Positions 1 through 9,115 of a stretch of DNA of 64,000 nt are shown here, in pieces. The position numbers were made by a program, and so were the translations under genes. The notes beneath the pieces are model-generated. The model had not been told where the DNA came from. It saw nothing but the letters and a program-made list of their open reading frames with translations, and did not search any database. This stretch comes from an uncultured bacterium. GTDB lineage: Bacteria; Verrucomicrobiota; Verrucomicrobiia; CAIQCK01. The stretch is taken from positions 97,808 to 161,807 of the forward strand of contig CAIQCK010000068.1 in assembly GCA_903870275.1 (NCBI GenBank), given 5' to 3'. Position 1 is the stretch's first letter, and each line of letters begins with the position of its first letter.

Positions 1-1179
1 CGCGGCATGGCGGCCTCGCAGCAGGCGCTGGACCTGACGCAGCAGATGCTCGCGCGTTACGCGGTGCTGATTCTCGGCGACGTGCCGCCGGAGTCGTTCA
101 CGGCGGAGCAGCTCGGGACGATCCGCAACTTTGTGGACCGCGGCGGCGCGCTGGTGCTGCTCGGCGGGCCGAACGGGCTGGCGTCGCCGACGCTGGCGCG
201 GTCGCCGCTCAAGGACGTGCTGCCGGTGCGCATCGGCAACGGCGCGGAATACCGCGACGAGCGCGACAACGGCGGCGGCGGTTTTCCCGTGGAGATCACC
301 GACACGGGCCTGCGCCACCCGGTGTTCGGGCCGCTGTTCGCGAAGGTGAAGGATTTTCCGACGCTGCTGACGGTCAACGCCGCGGAGGGCCCGACGCCGC
401 TGGCGGAGGTGCTGCTCCAGGCGCAGGTGGACGGCAGGATGCGGCCGGTGGTGGCGGCGGCGCGGTTCGGGCAGGGGCGCTGCGTGGCGGTGCTCACCGA
501 CACGATCTGGCGCTGGCGGCTCGCGTCGCGCGGCTGGACCGGCGACAAGTCGCCCTATGACACGTTTTGGACGCAGTTGATGGACTGGCTGATCCCGAAG
601 GAGAAGAAACAGCAGAGCGCCGACCGCATTGAGTTGTTCACCGAGCGCACGAACTACGACCTGAGCGACAAGCCGGAGGTGCGCGCGATCCTGAGCCTGC
701 AATCGCCCGACGCCAAGCCTCCGGCGACGCTGCCGTTGCAGGTGCGTTCGCCCGACGACAAGACGCTCGAATACACGCTGCGCCCCGCCACGCTCCAGAC
801 CAGCGACGGCAAGCAGGTGCCCGGTTATCGCGTGGACGTAGAGCCGCACATGGCAGGCATTTACGTTGCCAAATGCACGGCGATGGTTGGGAATGCGAAG
901 ATCGAAGGCGAGACGCGTTTCGTGGTCACCAAGCCCGCCACCGAGTTGACCGGCAAGCCGATTGATCGCGACCTGCTGGCGAAAATCGCAGGGGAAACTA
1001 AAGGCATCTACTATACTATCGAAAATTGGGGCAAGTGGCGGAAAGACCTCCACTACGAAGAGCAAAGAATTTCGCGCATCCAGATTTTGGATTTGTGGAA
1101 CCACCCCGCGCTGCTGAGTCTGCTGATGGGTCTGCTGGCCGCCGACTGGATCGCGAGGAAGTTCTGGAGTCTGCCATGA
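1..1179 (+). CDS. C-terminal part of a membrane protein with glutamine-amidotransferase-like domain (BatA/VWA-operon type), truncated by window start
   Basis: The frame is open from base 1, so the true start lies upstream; an in-frame ATG at 7 is probably internal. The first 190 residues resemble the class I glutamine-amidotransferase-like fold found in large membrane proteins of BatA/VWA loci: a hydrophobic strand (YAVLILGDV), a flat 'RGGALVLLGG' strand and an 'ALWRWRL'-like segment (here DTIWRWRLASRG) ending at 'FWTQLMDWLI'. No catalytic Cys-His-Glu triad is evident, so it is probably a non-enzymatic sensor or scaffold. A beta-sandwich-like region follows, and a hydrophobic helix near the end (LLSLLMGLLAADWIARKFW) likely anchors it in the inner membrane. 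Its stop overlaps the next start (ATGA). The downstream FHA-MoxR gene supports a MoxR/BatA-like assignment. Family placement is by pattern recognition. Confidence 0.6.
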   Translation, partial: RGMAASQQALDLTQQMLARYAVLILGDVPPESFTAEQLGTIRNFVDRGGALVLLGGPNGLASPTLARSPLKDVLPVRIGNGAEYRDERDNGGGGFPVEITDTGLRHPVFGPLFAKVKDFPTLLTVNAAEGPTPLAEVLLQAQVDGRMRPVVAAARFGQGRCVAVLTDTIWRWRLASRGWTGDKSPYDTFWTQLMDWLIPKEKKQQSADRIELFTERTNYDLSDKPEVRAILSLQSPDAKPPATLPLQVRSPDDKTLEYTLRPATLQTSDGKQVPGYRVDVEPHMAGIYVAKCTAMVGNAKIEGETRFVVTKPATELTGKPIDRDLLAKIAGETKGIYYTIENWGKWRKDLHYEEQRISRIQILDLWNHPALLSLLMGLLAADWIARKFWSLP

Positions 1180-1703
1180 GGAGGAGTGAGAAAGGTCGTT
1201 TGAGCACGGGGTGTCTGGCTGCGCTGATAGGAACCGTGCTAACCATTTGTTACATGGTTTGGATGCTCTTGGTGCCGCAATGTGCGAAGCATCCGGATTA
1301 TGCCAAGCGCAACGTGTTTCAAAGGATGATTGATATCATTCCAGGTTATGTTGATTCGGAAGGAACCGAAGCGATGCGCCTCTTTCAACACGGACTACTG
1401 CCCGCCGATGTAGTTTCATCTCTGACTGAATACCGGTTGCGTGAAACCTATGGCATGTTCGAGGGGGACAAGTTCTGTTCATTCAAGATTCAGTCGAACG
1501 CAATAGCCCGGATTGTTTCGGGGTTCCGGCTTGTGCGATATGACAATTGGAAGAGTTTCCCGCCTGATGTTAAAGGTCAGCCGCCGTGGTGGGATGCTGT
1601 CGCAAAGGAATGGCCACCGAATGCGGAATATTATGCAGGCAAATATGCTCATGTGTGGTATTTGCCTGACAGGCAACTGTGCTTATTTAGACTCGTTCGG
1701 TAG
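1176..1703 (+). CDS. Hypothetical small membrane or secreted protein
   Basis: About 175 residues. I chose the ATG at 1176 because it overlaps the preceding stop as ATGA; the frame stays open further upstream but only as a shadow of the previous gene. A basic N-terminus (MRRSEKGR) precedes one hydrophobic segment (residues about 12-32), so it is a single-pass membrane protein or carries an uncleaved signal. The rest is soluble, with several aromatic residues (PPWWDAVAKEWPPNAEYY) and a Cys near the C-terminus. I do not recognise a family. Base composition is clearly lower in GC than both neighbours, which suggests recent acquisition or relaxed selection. Translational coupling to the gene before it is likely. 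Confidence 0.6.
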   Translation: MRRSEKGRLSTGCLAALIGTVLTICYMVWMLLVPQCAKHPDYAKRNVFQRMIDIIPGYVDSEGTEAMRLFQHGLLPADVVSSLTEYRLRETYGMFEGDKFCSFKIQSNAIARIVSGFRLVRYDNWKSFPPDVKGQPPWWDAVAKEWPPNAEYYAGKYAHVWYLPDRQLCLFRLVR

Positions 1704-1852
1704 AGGATAGTCGAGGGTAGTGGATGCTGGACGGAAAGACAGGATCGAAACCCGCTGAAGCATCGAGAGCATATTCATGCGAACTTGAAGCGACTGGACG
1801 GAGGATGGGATTGACCATAAACTCGCGGCGAAATCGAACCACGGAGCGGATG

Positions 1853-3337
1853 ATGAAAGACTTTTCTCAGGCGCTGGTTTTGGGCGGAACCTTGTTGTTG
1901 GGAATGACCGCGGCATCCGGTCAGGTGCGGCAAATCCAGCCGCTTCGCCCGGCGGCTCCGCAGGCTCCCGCCGCCAAGAACGCCAACCAAAATCTGATCC
2001 CGAACGCCGACATGCTCGCGAATCCGCCGCTGCTCGGCTGGCGCACGGATTTCGGCACCGAAGGCCAGTATGTCCACAACAAGGAATACGTTCGCGTCAC
2101 CACCGATCACGCGCCGCGGCCCGGCGTGAGAGTTATCGAGATCAACCAGCCGCCGATGATCGCCAGCAACCAGGGCACCAAGCTTCAAAGCCCGTTCTTC
2201 AAATGCGAACCCGGCGCGACCTATCGCGCGTCGGTGGACGTGATGACGTGGCACCCGGTCGCGTTCGCGAAAATATTCGTCATGGTCTATACGACCAACC
2301 CGGAGCCGGAACTGCGCATGTTCACCACGACGCAGATCCCGGCGATGAACGGCTTTCCGGCGCTCAAGCAGTGTTACCGCGTGCAGTTTCCCGACCCGGC
2401 AAAAGGAAAAGCATGGGTGACCTCCTCGCGCGAGTTCACGATCCCGGAGAAGGTATCGGTGAAACGCGCGACGGCGCTGCTGGTCGAGGGCGACATCCTG
2501 GACCTCGATGGTTTCGTGACCAAGCTGAAGGACGCCGGCAACCCGGTGTCGAAATTCCTCGTGGAACAGCTCTCCGCCGACACGAAGAAACAGATGAGCG
2601 CCGAGCCGATTCCCGAGACGCTGGCGGCGTTGTTGATGGCCGACCTCAACAAGATTCTGAAAAGCGGCAACATCTACACGCCGGAACGCTTCGGCCAGGT
2701 GCGGCTCCAGGGCGACATGACGGCGGCGCAGGAGCGTTTCGCGTCGTTCCACGAGGGCGACATCGGGAACGTGAATGGCATGGCGGCGCGGTTGCAGAAA
2801 GGCGAGGACCCGCTGTCGAAGTTTCTTATGGAGCGGTTCTCCACCGACACGCGGCGGCAGGTGCACAACTTCGGTTCGAACGTGAAGCGGTCCAGCACGC
2901 TGTCGCCGTCGGAGGCGTTGCAAAAGGCACTGGTCAAGGAGTTCAACGAACTCATCCAGGGCGACTGCCTCTACACGCCGGAGCTGTTCGCTCAGGTCCG
3001 GCTCAGCGAGGCCACGCAGGCTGCGCTCAAGCAAAACCTGCGCGGGCCGGAACTCATCAAGCTCAACCGCGCGCTGTTGGAGGAGGCGTATCCGGCGGAA
3101 CTCACGAAGGCCGCCGCAGCCGCGCCGCCCGCCGGTGATTTCGTCCGGACCAACCGTTTGCTGTTGGAAGACACGTATCCTGAAATCGAGAAGCTCAAGC
3201 GGCGCCCGGACATGACGCAACGGCCGGAATACATGACGTTCCAGCCGGAGGCGTTCGGCACGGCGCTGAGCGAGAAGTTGAACATCACGAGTTATTTTTG
3301 CAACTTCCGGATCTTCAAGGTGAAGTCCGGCGAGTAG
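1853..3337 (+). CDS. Secreted protein of unknown function with a tandemly duplicated ~90-residue module
   Basis: 494 residues from ATG 1853, chosen because a GGAG at 1843-1846 sits six bases upstream and a good signal peptide (MKDFSQALVLGGTLLLGMTAASGQ) follows; an ATG one codon earlier is possible. Residues about 45-210 look like a carbohydrate-binding-type beta-sandwich ('NLIPNADML', then 'SPFFKCEPGATYRASVDV'). Residues about 212-300 and 301-395 are two copies of one module: both start EGDI and share SKFL.E..S.DT..Q, then AL..A....N.I and YTPE.F.QVRL. A shorter repeat follows, N-R-x-L-L-E-x-x-Y-P, near residues 405 and 435. The final 50 residues look like further beta-strands. Function unknown; export to periplasm or surface is inferred. 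Confidence 0.65.
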   Translation: MKDFSQALVLGGTLLLGMTAASGQVRQIQPLRPAAPQAPAAKNANQNLIPNADMLANPPLLGWRTDFGTEGQYVHNKEYVRVTTDHAPRPGVRVIEINQPPMIASNQGTKLQSPFFKCEPGATYRASVDVMTWHPVAFAKIFVMVYTTNPEPELRMFTTTQIPAMNGFPALKQCYRVQFPDPAKGKAWVTSSREFTIPEKVSVKRATALLVEGDILDLDGFVTKLKDAGNPVSKFLVEQLSADTKKQMSAEPIPETLAALLMADLNKILKSGNIYTPERFGQVRLQGDMTAAQERFASFHEGDIGNVNGMAARLQKGEDPLSKFLMERFSTDTRRQVHNFGSNVKRSSTLSPSEALQKALVKEFNELIQGDCLYTPELFAQVRLSEATQAALKQNLRGPELIKLNRALLEEAYPAELTKAAAAAPPAGDFVRTNRLLLEDTYPEIEKLKRRPDMTQRPEYMTFQPEAFGTALSEKLNITSYFCNFRIFKVKSGE

Positions 3338-3431
3338 CGCCAAGATTTGAAAAGAGAAGCAATGAGTTTGGGTCGTTTATTATCGGGAGACGCCTCTCAA
3401 AGGCAGTAGTTCCCGTTAATGATTTAGGTGG

Positions 3432-3437
3432 TATAAT
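3432..3437 (+). promoter_or_regulatory. Possible -10 box upstream of the DUF4175-like gene
   Basis: A perfect TATAAT lies 21 bases before the ATG at 3459, in a locally AT-rich 120-bp gap between two genes. The best -35 candidate about 16-17 bases upstream (around 3409-3415) is poor, so this may be a start-proximal promoter element or chance. It would allow the large coiled-coil gene to be transcribed apart from the genes before it. Confidence 0.3.
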
Positions 3438-3458
3438 ACAACGGTCGAAAACCGACGT

Positions 3459-6400
3459 ATGGCACTGACCGCAAATCTTGTTCATGAGCAGTTGATCGCG
3501 GCGACGCGCAAGCTGCGGGTGTCGCGCAGCGTCCGCTACACGCTCATCGGCGTCTCCGCCGCGGCGCTGCTGCTGCTGGCCAGCCTCCTGCTCGACGCGC
3601 GTTTTCACTTCGACTACCTCGGCCGGTGGATTGGTTTCCTGTTGATGATCGCGCCGCTGGTTGCCGGCGGGCTGATGACGGCGTGGGCATGGCGGCCGGC
3701 GGTCTCCGAGGAGAGCCTTGCGCGCCGGATCGAGTCGAAGTCCTCGCTGCGCGGCAACGTGCTCATCAGCGCGGTGCAGTTCGACCGCGAACTGCCGCCG
3801 GATTCGCCGTTGCGGCAGGCGGTGTTCGCGGAAATGCACAATCCGTTCCCGGCCGTGCAGTGGGCCAACGTGTTCGATGTCGAACTGCTGAAGCGGCTTG
3901 GCTTGGTGCTCGGCGGCGTCGTGGTCGCGATGATCATCTGGGCGGTCATCAGCCCGGACCATTTCACCAATTCCGCCGCCCGCATTATTCTGCCCGGCAG
4001 CAGCATCGCGCCGCTGACGCGCACGCAAATCGTGGAGGTGTCGCCCGGCCAGATACAGATCATCCACGGCCGCGAGTTTGCCACCTCCGTGAAACTCGGC
4101 GGCGAAATCCCGCGCGCGGCGTGGATTTACTTCCGGGAACTCGGCTCGACCTGGCAAAAACAGCCAATGAGCCGCGAGGTCGGCCTGCCGCTGTTCAGCT
4201 ACCGGTGGAAGGAAGTGCTCCAGACGATGGACTTCTACATCGTCGCCAACGACGCGCAGTCGGCGCAGTATCGCGTCACGGTGCGGCCCGCGACCGCCAT
4301 CGGCGCGAAAGTCGCCGAGGTGAAACTGCCGGACTACACCCACGCGGCGCCGGTGACGGTCAAGGACTTCAACATCCTCCAGAACGTCCTGCCCGGCTCC
4401 GTCGTCACAGTGACGTTCGATTTCAACTACCCGCTCGTCGAACTGCGCGCGACCGATGAGAAAGCGCAGGCGCTGGCCGTTACCAAAGTCACCGACAAAC
4501 AATGGCGCGTCAGCGACAGGATTCTCGCCAACCGCACCGTCACGCTGAACTACCGCGACACCGACAACATCGCCGACCGCGACACGCTCCAGATCGCCAT
4601 CCGCGGCGACGAACCGCCGAAGATCGAAATCACCACGCCGGACGAAGGCAAGGAGCTGGCCGGCTCGCGCGACTCGGTCATCGAGATCAAGTTTGCCGCC
4701 AGCGACAACTACGGCCTCGGTTCGCTTGCGCTTTACCGCAGCACGCAGGAATCGGAGACGGGCCAGCTCGTGCAGTCCTGGAAAGACGCCGCCGGAAAGC
4801 CGGCGTTTAGCGGCACGGCGCAGGTGGCGCTCGCTCCGTTCGCGAAGTCGGTCGAAGAGCGGCTCCGGTTTGTCCTCGTTGCGAAGGACCAGAACGATGT
4901 CACCGGCCCCGGCGTGACGATCTCGCGGCCGATTCCGGTCGTGCTGAGGCAGGTCGAGAAACTCAAGGAGCAGAAAGAGGCGCAGGTCAACAAGCTCCAG
5001 AAGAGCCTCGAAGAGATGATCAAGCTCCAGAAAACCAATCTCGACGAAACACGCGGTGCCTACCGGATGAAGCCGGTGCCGGCGGACGCAACGCCGCCGC
5101 TGCTCGCGCGCCAGACGAAGGTGCTGGAGATGGGCCGCACGCTCGCCGCCTCGGCGGACGTGATCGCCTCGAAGGTCCGCGAGAAGCTGCGCTCGCTGGT
5201 GAACCAGGAGATGAACGAAGCGGTTATGACGCTCCGCAACGCCGGTACCGCAGCCGATCCCGCCGCGCGCCAAAAGTTTGTCTCGCGCGCGGTGGACGTG
5301 GAGGTGGCCATTCTGGCGCAACTGGCCGGCACACCCGAAGCCGTCGCCGACGCCGCCTTGAAGGCGAAGCTCGCCGACCTGCTCGGCGGTATCCACGGTT
5401 TGCTCGAAAAACAGCAGAAGCTCCAGATTGAAACGAAGAAGGTCAGCCAGGACGCCGTCAAACCGCTCTCGGACCGGCAGGAGGCGCTGGCCGAACAATC
5501 GCAGCAGGTGCGCAAGGAGCTTGGCAACCCGCCGCAGGAGCAGGCGAAGCTGGCGGACGTGCTCAAGCAGGCGGCGGCGAAGTTCGGCGCGATGAAGATT
5601 TACGAGGACATGCTGGGCGCCGCCGAACAGCTCGACACGAAGAAACTCCAGCCTGCCGCCGATACGCAACAACGGGTGGTGGACAACCTCAAGCGGATCG
5701 TCCGCTTCATCGAGGACGGCCAGAAGCTCCAGGGCGCGGCGAATATGGACAAGCTGCGCGCGCAACTGGCGGCGCTCAAGGCCAAGCTCGACACGCTGCT
5801 GGCGCTCCAGAAGGACGTCGTGGAGAAAAGCAAGGACTGGCTGCACAAGGGCAAGATGGACCCGGAGGACATGGCGCTGGCCGAGGAGATCAAGAAGACC
5901 AAGCAAATGATGGAGAGCGTCCTCGAGCAGATGCTGGTGGACGCCCACGTCTGGCCCGACATCCAGTCGTATGAAGAGCTGCGCATGTCGGTGAACGAAA
6001 TCTTCGAGGACGTCATCCAGGCCGACAAGGAGGACGTCAATAAAAACAATCTCAAGCCGACCGAGGTGGCCGTGCAGAAAGAGGACGGCCTGATGGCGGC
6101 GATCGAGAAGGCAAAAAAGATTGAAGAGGACATGGAGGCGTGGCTGCCGCAGAAGAGCGACACGACGAAGTGGCTCGACGAGAATTTCGACAAGCGCGAA
6201 ATGCCCGACATGCCGAACCTGCCGCTGCCCGACGCAATGGACGACATCGTCGGCAACTTGTTGAAGGAGCAGCAGGACATCAAAGACGACGCTCAGGACG
6301 CCGCTTCCAACCAGGCGCTCGCGCAGGCCGCGCAAGGCTGGGAAATCGCCGACGGGCCGATGCCCGGTTTCAGCGCGCAAGGCAAGTCCGGCAACACGCC

Positions 6401-7040
6401 GCCCAACAAGAACATCCAGAACGGCCGTTCCAGCGGCGGCCGGCAGGGCATGAGCGACGGCGAGATGGTGGGCGGCAAGACTCAGAACCTCGAAGGCAGC
6501 GACCTCGACGCGCGCCGATCCAATTCCAAGATGGCGCGCGGCATGATCGAAGACCCGGACGGACCGACGACCACGAAGGCGACCGACGCGGGCGGCAAAG
6601 CCGGCGCGTTCGGCGACCGCATGGGCATGGAAGGCAACGCGCCGTTGCGCGGCTCGCAGGCGCCGAGGAAACTGGCCGCCGACGCGCTCGCCGTCCAGCA
6701 GGAGTTGTTGAAAAACAAGACGGCCAAGGCCGTCACGCAGGCGCAGATGCTGAACCTGCGCGCGGACGGGTTGTCCGACGTGGCGCGTTTGCAGGAGCAG
6801 GCGGCATGGGCGCTGAAATACGGCAAGCTCGGCGACTATGGCCGGCTGAAGGCGCAGATCATGCGCAAGCTCCAGGAGGTCAAGGCCGGCCTCGGCTCCG
6901 GCAACGTGGTGCAGTTGGCGGGCGACGACGCGGTGCGCTCCGAGGAAAAGCAACTGCTCGGCAGCAGCGAAGGTTCCGTGCCGGCGCAATACAAGGACAT
7001 GATGGCGGAGTATTACCGCTCGCTCACCGAAGGAAAGTGA
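3459..7040 (+). CDS. Large membrane coiled-coil protein, DUF4175-like
   Basis: 1193 residues. Three hydrophobic segments are visible near the N-terminus (about residues 24-46, 52-76 and 145-166). Next come beta-rich domains of the kind seen in DUF4175-like proteins ('VKLPDYTHAAPVTVKDFNI', 'DEPPKIEITTPDEGKEL', 'IEIKFAASDNYGLGSLAL'), then about 500 residues of helical, charged, heptad-rich sequence starting near 'KLKEQKEAQVNKLQKSLEEM'. The region around residues 950-1050 is Gly/Asn/Ser-rich and probably disordered. Proteins of this layout commonly sit beside MoxR, DUF58 and VWA genes in Planctomycetota, Verrucomicrobiota and Bacteroidota; their biochemical role is unknown. Its TGA overlaps the next ATG (TGATG). 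I see no good Shine-Dalgarno. Confidence 0.65.
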   Translation: MALTANLVHEQLIAATRKLRVSRSVRYTLIGVSAAALLLLASLLLDARFHFDYLGRWIGFLLMIAPLVAGGLMTAWAWRPAVSEESLARRIESKSSLRGNVLISAVQFDRELPPDSPLRQAVFAEMHNPFPAVQWANVFDVELLKRLGLVLGGVVVAMIIWAVISPDHFTNSAARIILPGSSIAPLTRTQIVEVSPGQIQIIHGREFATSVKLGGEIPRAAWIYFRELGSTWQKQPMSREVGLPLFSYRWKEVLQTMDFYIVANDAQSAQYRVTVRPATAIGAKVAEVKLPDYTHAAPVTVKDFNILQNVLPGSVVTVTFDFNYPLVELRATDEKAQALAVTKVTDKQWRVSDRILANRTVTLNYRDTDNIADRDTLQIAIRGDEPPKIEITTPDEGKELAGSRDSVIEIKFAASDNYGLGSLALYRSTQESETGQLVQSWKDAAGKPAFSGTAQVALAPFAKSVEERLRFVLVAKDQNDVTGPGVTISRPIPVVLRQVEKLKEQKEAQVNKLQKSLEEMIKLQKTNLDETRGAYRMKPVPADATPPLLARQTKVLEMGRTLAASADVIASKVREKLRSLVNQEMNEAVMTLRNAGTAADPAARQKFVSRAVDVEVAILAQLAGTPEAVADAALKAKLADLLGGIHGLLEKQQKLQIETKKVSQDAVKPLSDRQEALAEQSQQVRKELGNPPQEQAKLADVLKQAAAKFGAMKIYEDMLGAAEQLDTKKLQPAADTQQRVVDNLKRIVRFIEDGQKLQGAANMDKLRAQLAALKAKLDTLLALQKDVVEKSKDWLHKGKMDPEDMALAEEIKKTKQMMESVLEQMLVDAHVWPDIQSYEELRMSVNEIFEDVIQADKEDVNKNNLKPTEVAVQKEDGLMAAIEKAKKIEEDMEAWLPQKSDTTKWLDENFDKREMPDMPNLPLPDAMDDIVGNLLKEQQDIKDDAQDAASNQALAQAAQGWEIADGPMPGFSAQGKSGNTPPNKNIQNGRSSGGRQGMSDGEMVGGKTQNLEGSDLDARRSNSKMARGMIEDPDGPTTTKATDAGGKAGAFGDRMGMEGNAPLRGSQAPRKLAADALAVQQELLKNKTAKAVTQAQMLNLRADGLSDVARLQEQAAWALKYGKLGDYGRLKAQIMRKLQEVKAGLGSGNVVQLAGDDAVRSEEKQLLGSSEGSVPAQYKDMMAEYYRSLTEGK

Positions 7041-9115
7041 TGACCGTTGCCGCGCAGCTTTCCTTCATCCTACTCTCAACGTTTCTGGCCATGCCGGCGT
7101 TTGCAGCGCGTCGTGATCGCGAGGTGGCGCCAGCCGCGTCGTCCGCGCCGTGGGCGGTGCAGGACGCGCCTTACCGCGCCGTTGTCCGCGCCGACTACCC
7201 AACCTCCAGCCCTGAATCCGGCTACGACATCGAAATCCCGGAGTTCGGCCATACGCTGCCGAATCTCAACGACTGCGTCCTCACCGACGCCGACGGCAAA
7301 CTCGTTCCGCTCTATCCGGTCTGGCGCGGCGAGGGTCAGCGCGCGATTTTTCTCGCCCGGGACATGAAGCGCCACGCGGACTACTATCTTTACTTTGGCG
7401 GCGGCCGGTCCCGCCGCGGCGAAACGTGGCGGCCGCTGGTCAGTCTGTTGATGGAAACGCGGCGGCTGCCCGCGGCGACGCGGTTCGACAACTGGGGGGA
7501 GATGGAAAACACCTGGCGGCGCGCGACGGAGGTGGACGGCGCGGGGTTCGTGTCGAAACTGTATCACGCGGCCAACCCGTTCGGCGACACGGTGCGTTTC
7601 GCGACGCACTACACCGGCTGGCTCCGGACGCGCGGCATGAAGGAAGTGTTTCTTTACACACAATCCTCCGACGCTTCGTTCGTTCTGGTAAACGACCGGT
7701 ATGAGTTGGATTGGCCCGGCGTCCACGACGGCCGCGCCAATCAGAAGACCGTGCACGGCCAATCGGTCAGAGTCACCGGCGATGTGGCAAAAATTGATTA
7801 CTATCACGTCAAGGCGAACGCCGACTTTCCGCCCGGCATGGTGCTCGGCTGGCGCAAGGGCGACCGGTACGAGCCGATTCCGGAGGACGCGTGGGTGCAT
7901 CCCGAACACGCCACGTTCGCGGGCATGGAGGACGCGCACGGACGGCCGGTGCCGCTGGCGCGGATCGAGATGAGTTCCTATGTCGGCTTTGACAACGAGT
8001 TTCTGTTCGAGACGCGCTGCGCGCTGCCGTATGGCGACTCGAGAGGCTGGACGGTGAACTGGCAGTTCGACGACGGCTGCGTCTCCGCCGGGCCGACCGT
8101 GGAGCGCGTCACGGTCGGGATGTCGCCGCTGAGATTCCGCGTGACGTTGCAGCGCGAGAAGGAGGAGTTGCGCGGCATCCGGCGGATGGATTTCGGCACG
8201 CTGCCGCGCATGGCCTCCATCAACGACGCGAAGGACCTGGACCGGTATGTGGAGTTGATGGGCAACCAGGACCCGGCGCCGCTTTCGGTCAGGACGTTGC
8301 GCGCTTACACGACGCTGCTGCAACTCAGCCCCGGCGGATTGGCGGCGGCCAAGTGCGCCGGTGTGTTTCTCCAGAAAAACCCCGACCCGGCCGACCCGCT
8401 CTGGCCCGCGGCCCAGATGCTGCGCCTGCGGGGCTTGATGCAGTTGGATCCGAAACTGGCGCTCAATGAATTGTCGCGGCTTGACAACAGCGCGCGCCAG
8501 CGGAACTACGAGAAGTTCGACCTGCTCGAACTGGAACTGCTGGTGTTCTACCTGCGCAGCGACACGGCGGTGAATCGCGCGCGCCAGATCGCCACGCAGC
8601 ATCCCGACTCGCGGATCGCCCGCATCGCGATGGTCCGCATCGGCGACCTTTATCGCCTGCAGGGCCGCATGAAGGAAGCCGTCGCCCAATACCAGAGCGT
8701 CCAGCAGCGAGCCACCGACGAGACCGGCGGCAAGAAACTGCCCGCGCAGGACCGCGCCTTCTCCATCGCCGTCATCGAGATGTTGCTCGACGGCCAGCGC
8801 CTTGAGGCCGAGGACAAGCTGCTGGAGTGGGAGGCGGCGCATCCGATGGTCAAGCTCGACAGCGATTTCCTGCTCCTGCGCGCGCGGACGCTGATGGCCG
8901 GCGGACGCTGGCGCGAGGCGCTCGCGGAACTGGACTCGATGCTGCAATTGCAGCCTGACAGCGCCTACCAGATCGATATAAACTTCTACCGCGCGCGGGC
9001 GTTGTATGAACTGGGCCAAAAGCCCGAGGCGCGCCGGATTTGGACGGAGATTGCCAAAAAATATCCGCGACACGATCTCGCGGCGCAGAGTTCCAAATGG
9101 GCTGAGACGCCATGA
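7040..9115 (+). CDS. Secreted TPR-containing protein of unknown function
   Basis: 691 residues from the ATG at 7040, which overlaps the previous stop (TGATG). The same frame is open about 900 bases upstream, but only as a shadow of the previous gene. A signal peptide is clear (MTVAAQLSFILLSTFLAMPAFA). The first 400 residues are beta-rich; 'YRAVVRADYPTSSPESGYDIEIPEFG' and 'ADYYLYFGGG' resemble DUF2341-type beta-sandwich domains. The C-terminal 250 residues carry TPR-like helical pairs, for example 'RIGDLYRLQGRMKEAVAQYQ' and 'FYRARALYELGQKPEARRIW'. It is probably a periplasmic scaffold working with the adjacent MoxR-locus proteins. Its stop overlaps the next start (ATGA). Confidence 0.6.
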   Translation: MTVAAQLSFILLSTFLAMPAFAARRDREVAPAASSAPWAVQDAPYRAVVRADYPTSSPESGYDIEIPEFGHTLPNLNDCVLTDADGKLVPLYPVWRGEGQRAIFLARDMKRHADYYLYFGGGRSRRGETWRPLVSLLMETRRLPAATRFDNWGEMENTWRRATEVDGAGFVSKLYHAANPFGDTVRFATHYTGWLRTRGMKEVFLYTQSSDASFVLVNDRYELDWPGVHDGRANQKTVHGQSVRVTGDVAKIDYYHVKANADFPPGMVLGWRKGDRYEPIPEDAWVHPEHATFAGMEDAHGRPVPLARIEMSSYVGFDNEFLFETRCALPYGDSRGWTVNWQFDDGCVSAGPTVERVTVGMSPLRFRVTLQREKEELRGIRRMDFGTLPRMASINDAKDLDRYVELMGNQDPAPLSVRTLRAYTTLLQLSPGGLAAAKCAGVFLQKNPDPADPLWPAAQMLRLRGLMQLDPKLALNELSRLDNSARQRNYEKFDLLELELLVFYLRSDTAVNRARQIATQHPDSRIARIAMVRIGDLYRLQGRMKEAVAQYQSVQQRATDETGGKKLPAQDRAFSIAVIEMLLDGQRLEAEDKLLEWEAAHPMVKLDSDFLLLRARTLMAGGRWREALAELDSMLQLQPDSAYQIDINFYRARALYELGQKPEARRIWTEIAKKYPRHDLAAQSSKWAETP

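Noticed and set aside
2203..3138. 311-codon + strand ORF in another frame of the secreted repeat protein gene
   Set aside because: Arg/Gly-rich out-of-frame shadow without signal peptide; the other frame has the duplicated module and signal.
3315..6989. 1224-codon minus-strand ORF opposite the DUF4175-like gene
   Set aside because: High GC makes antisense frames stay open; the composition (Arg, His, Leu rich) is not protein-like and the + strand gene has clear membrane and coiled-coil features.
6140..7039. Upstream part of the open frame of the TPR gene
   Set aside because: Arg/Gln-rich shadow of the preceding gene; the real start is the ATG at 7040 with a signal peptide.
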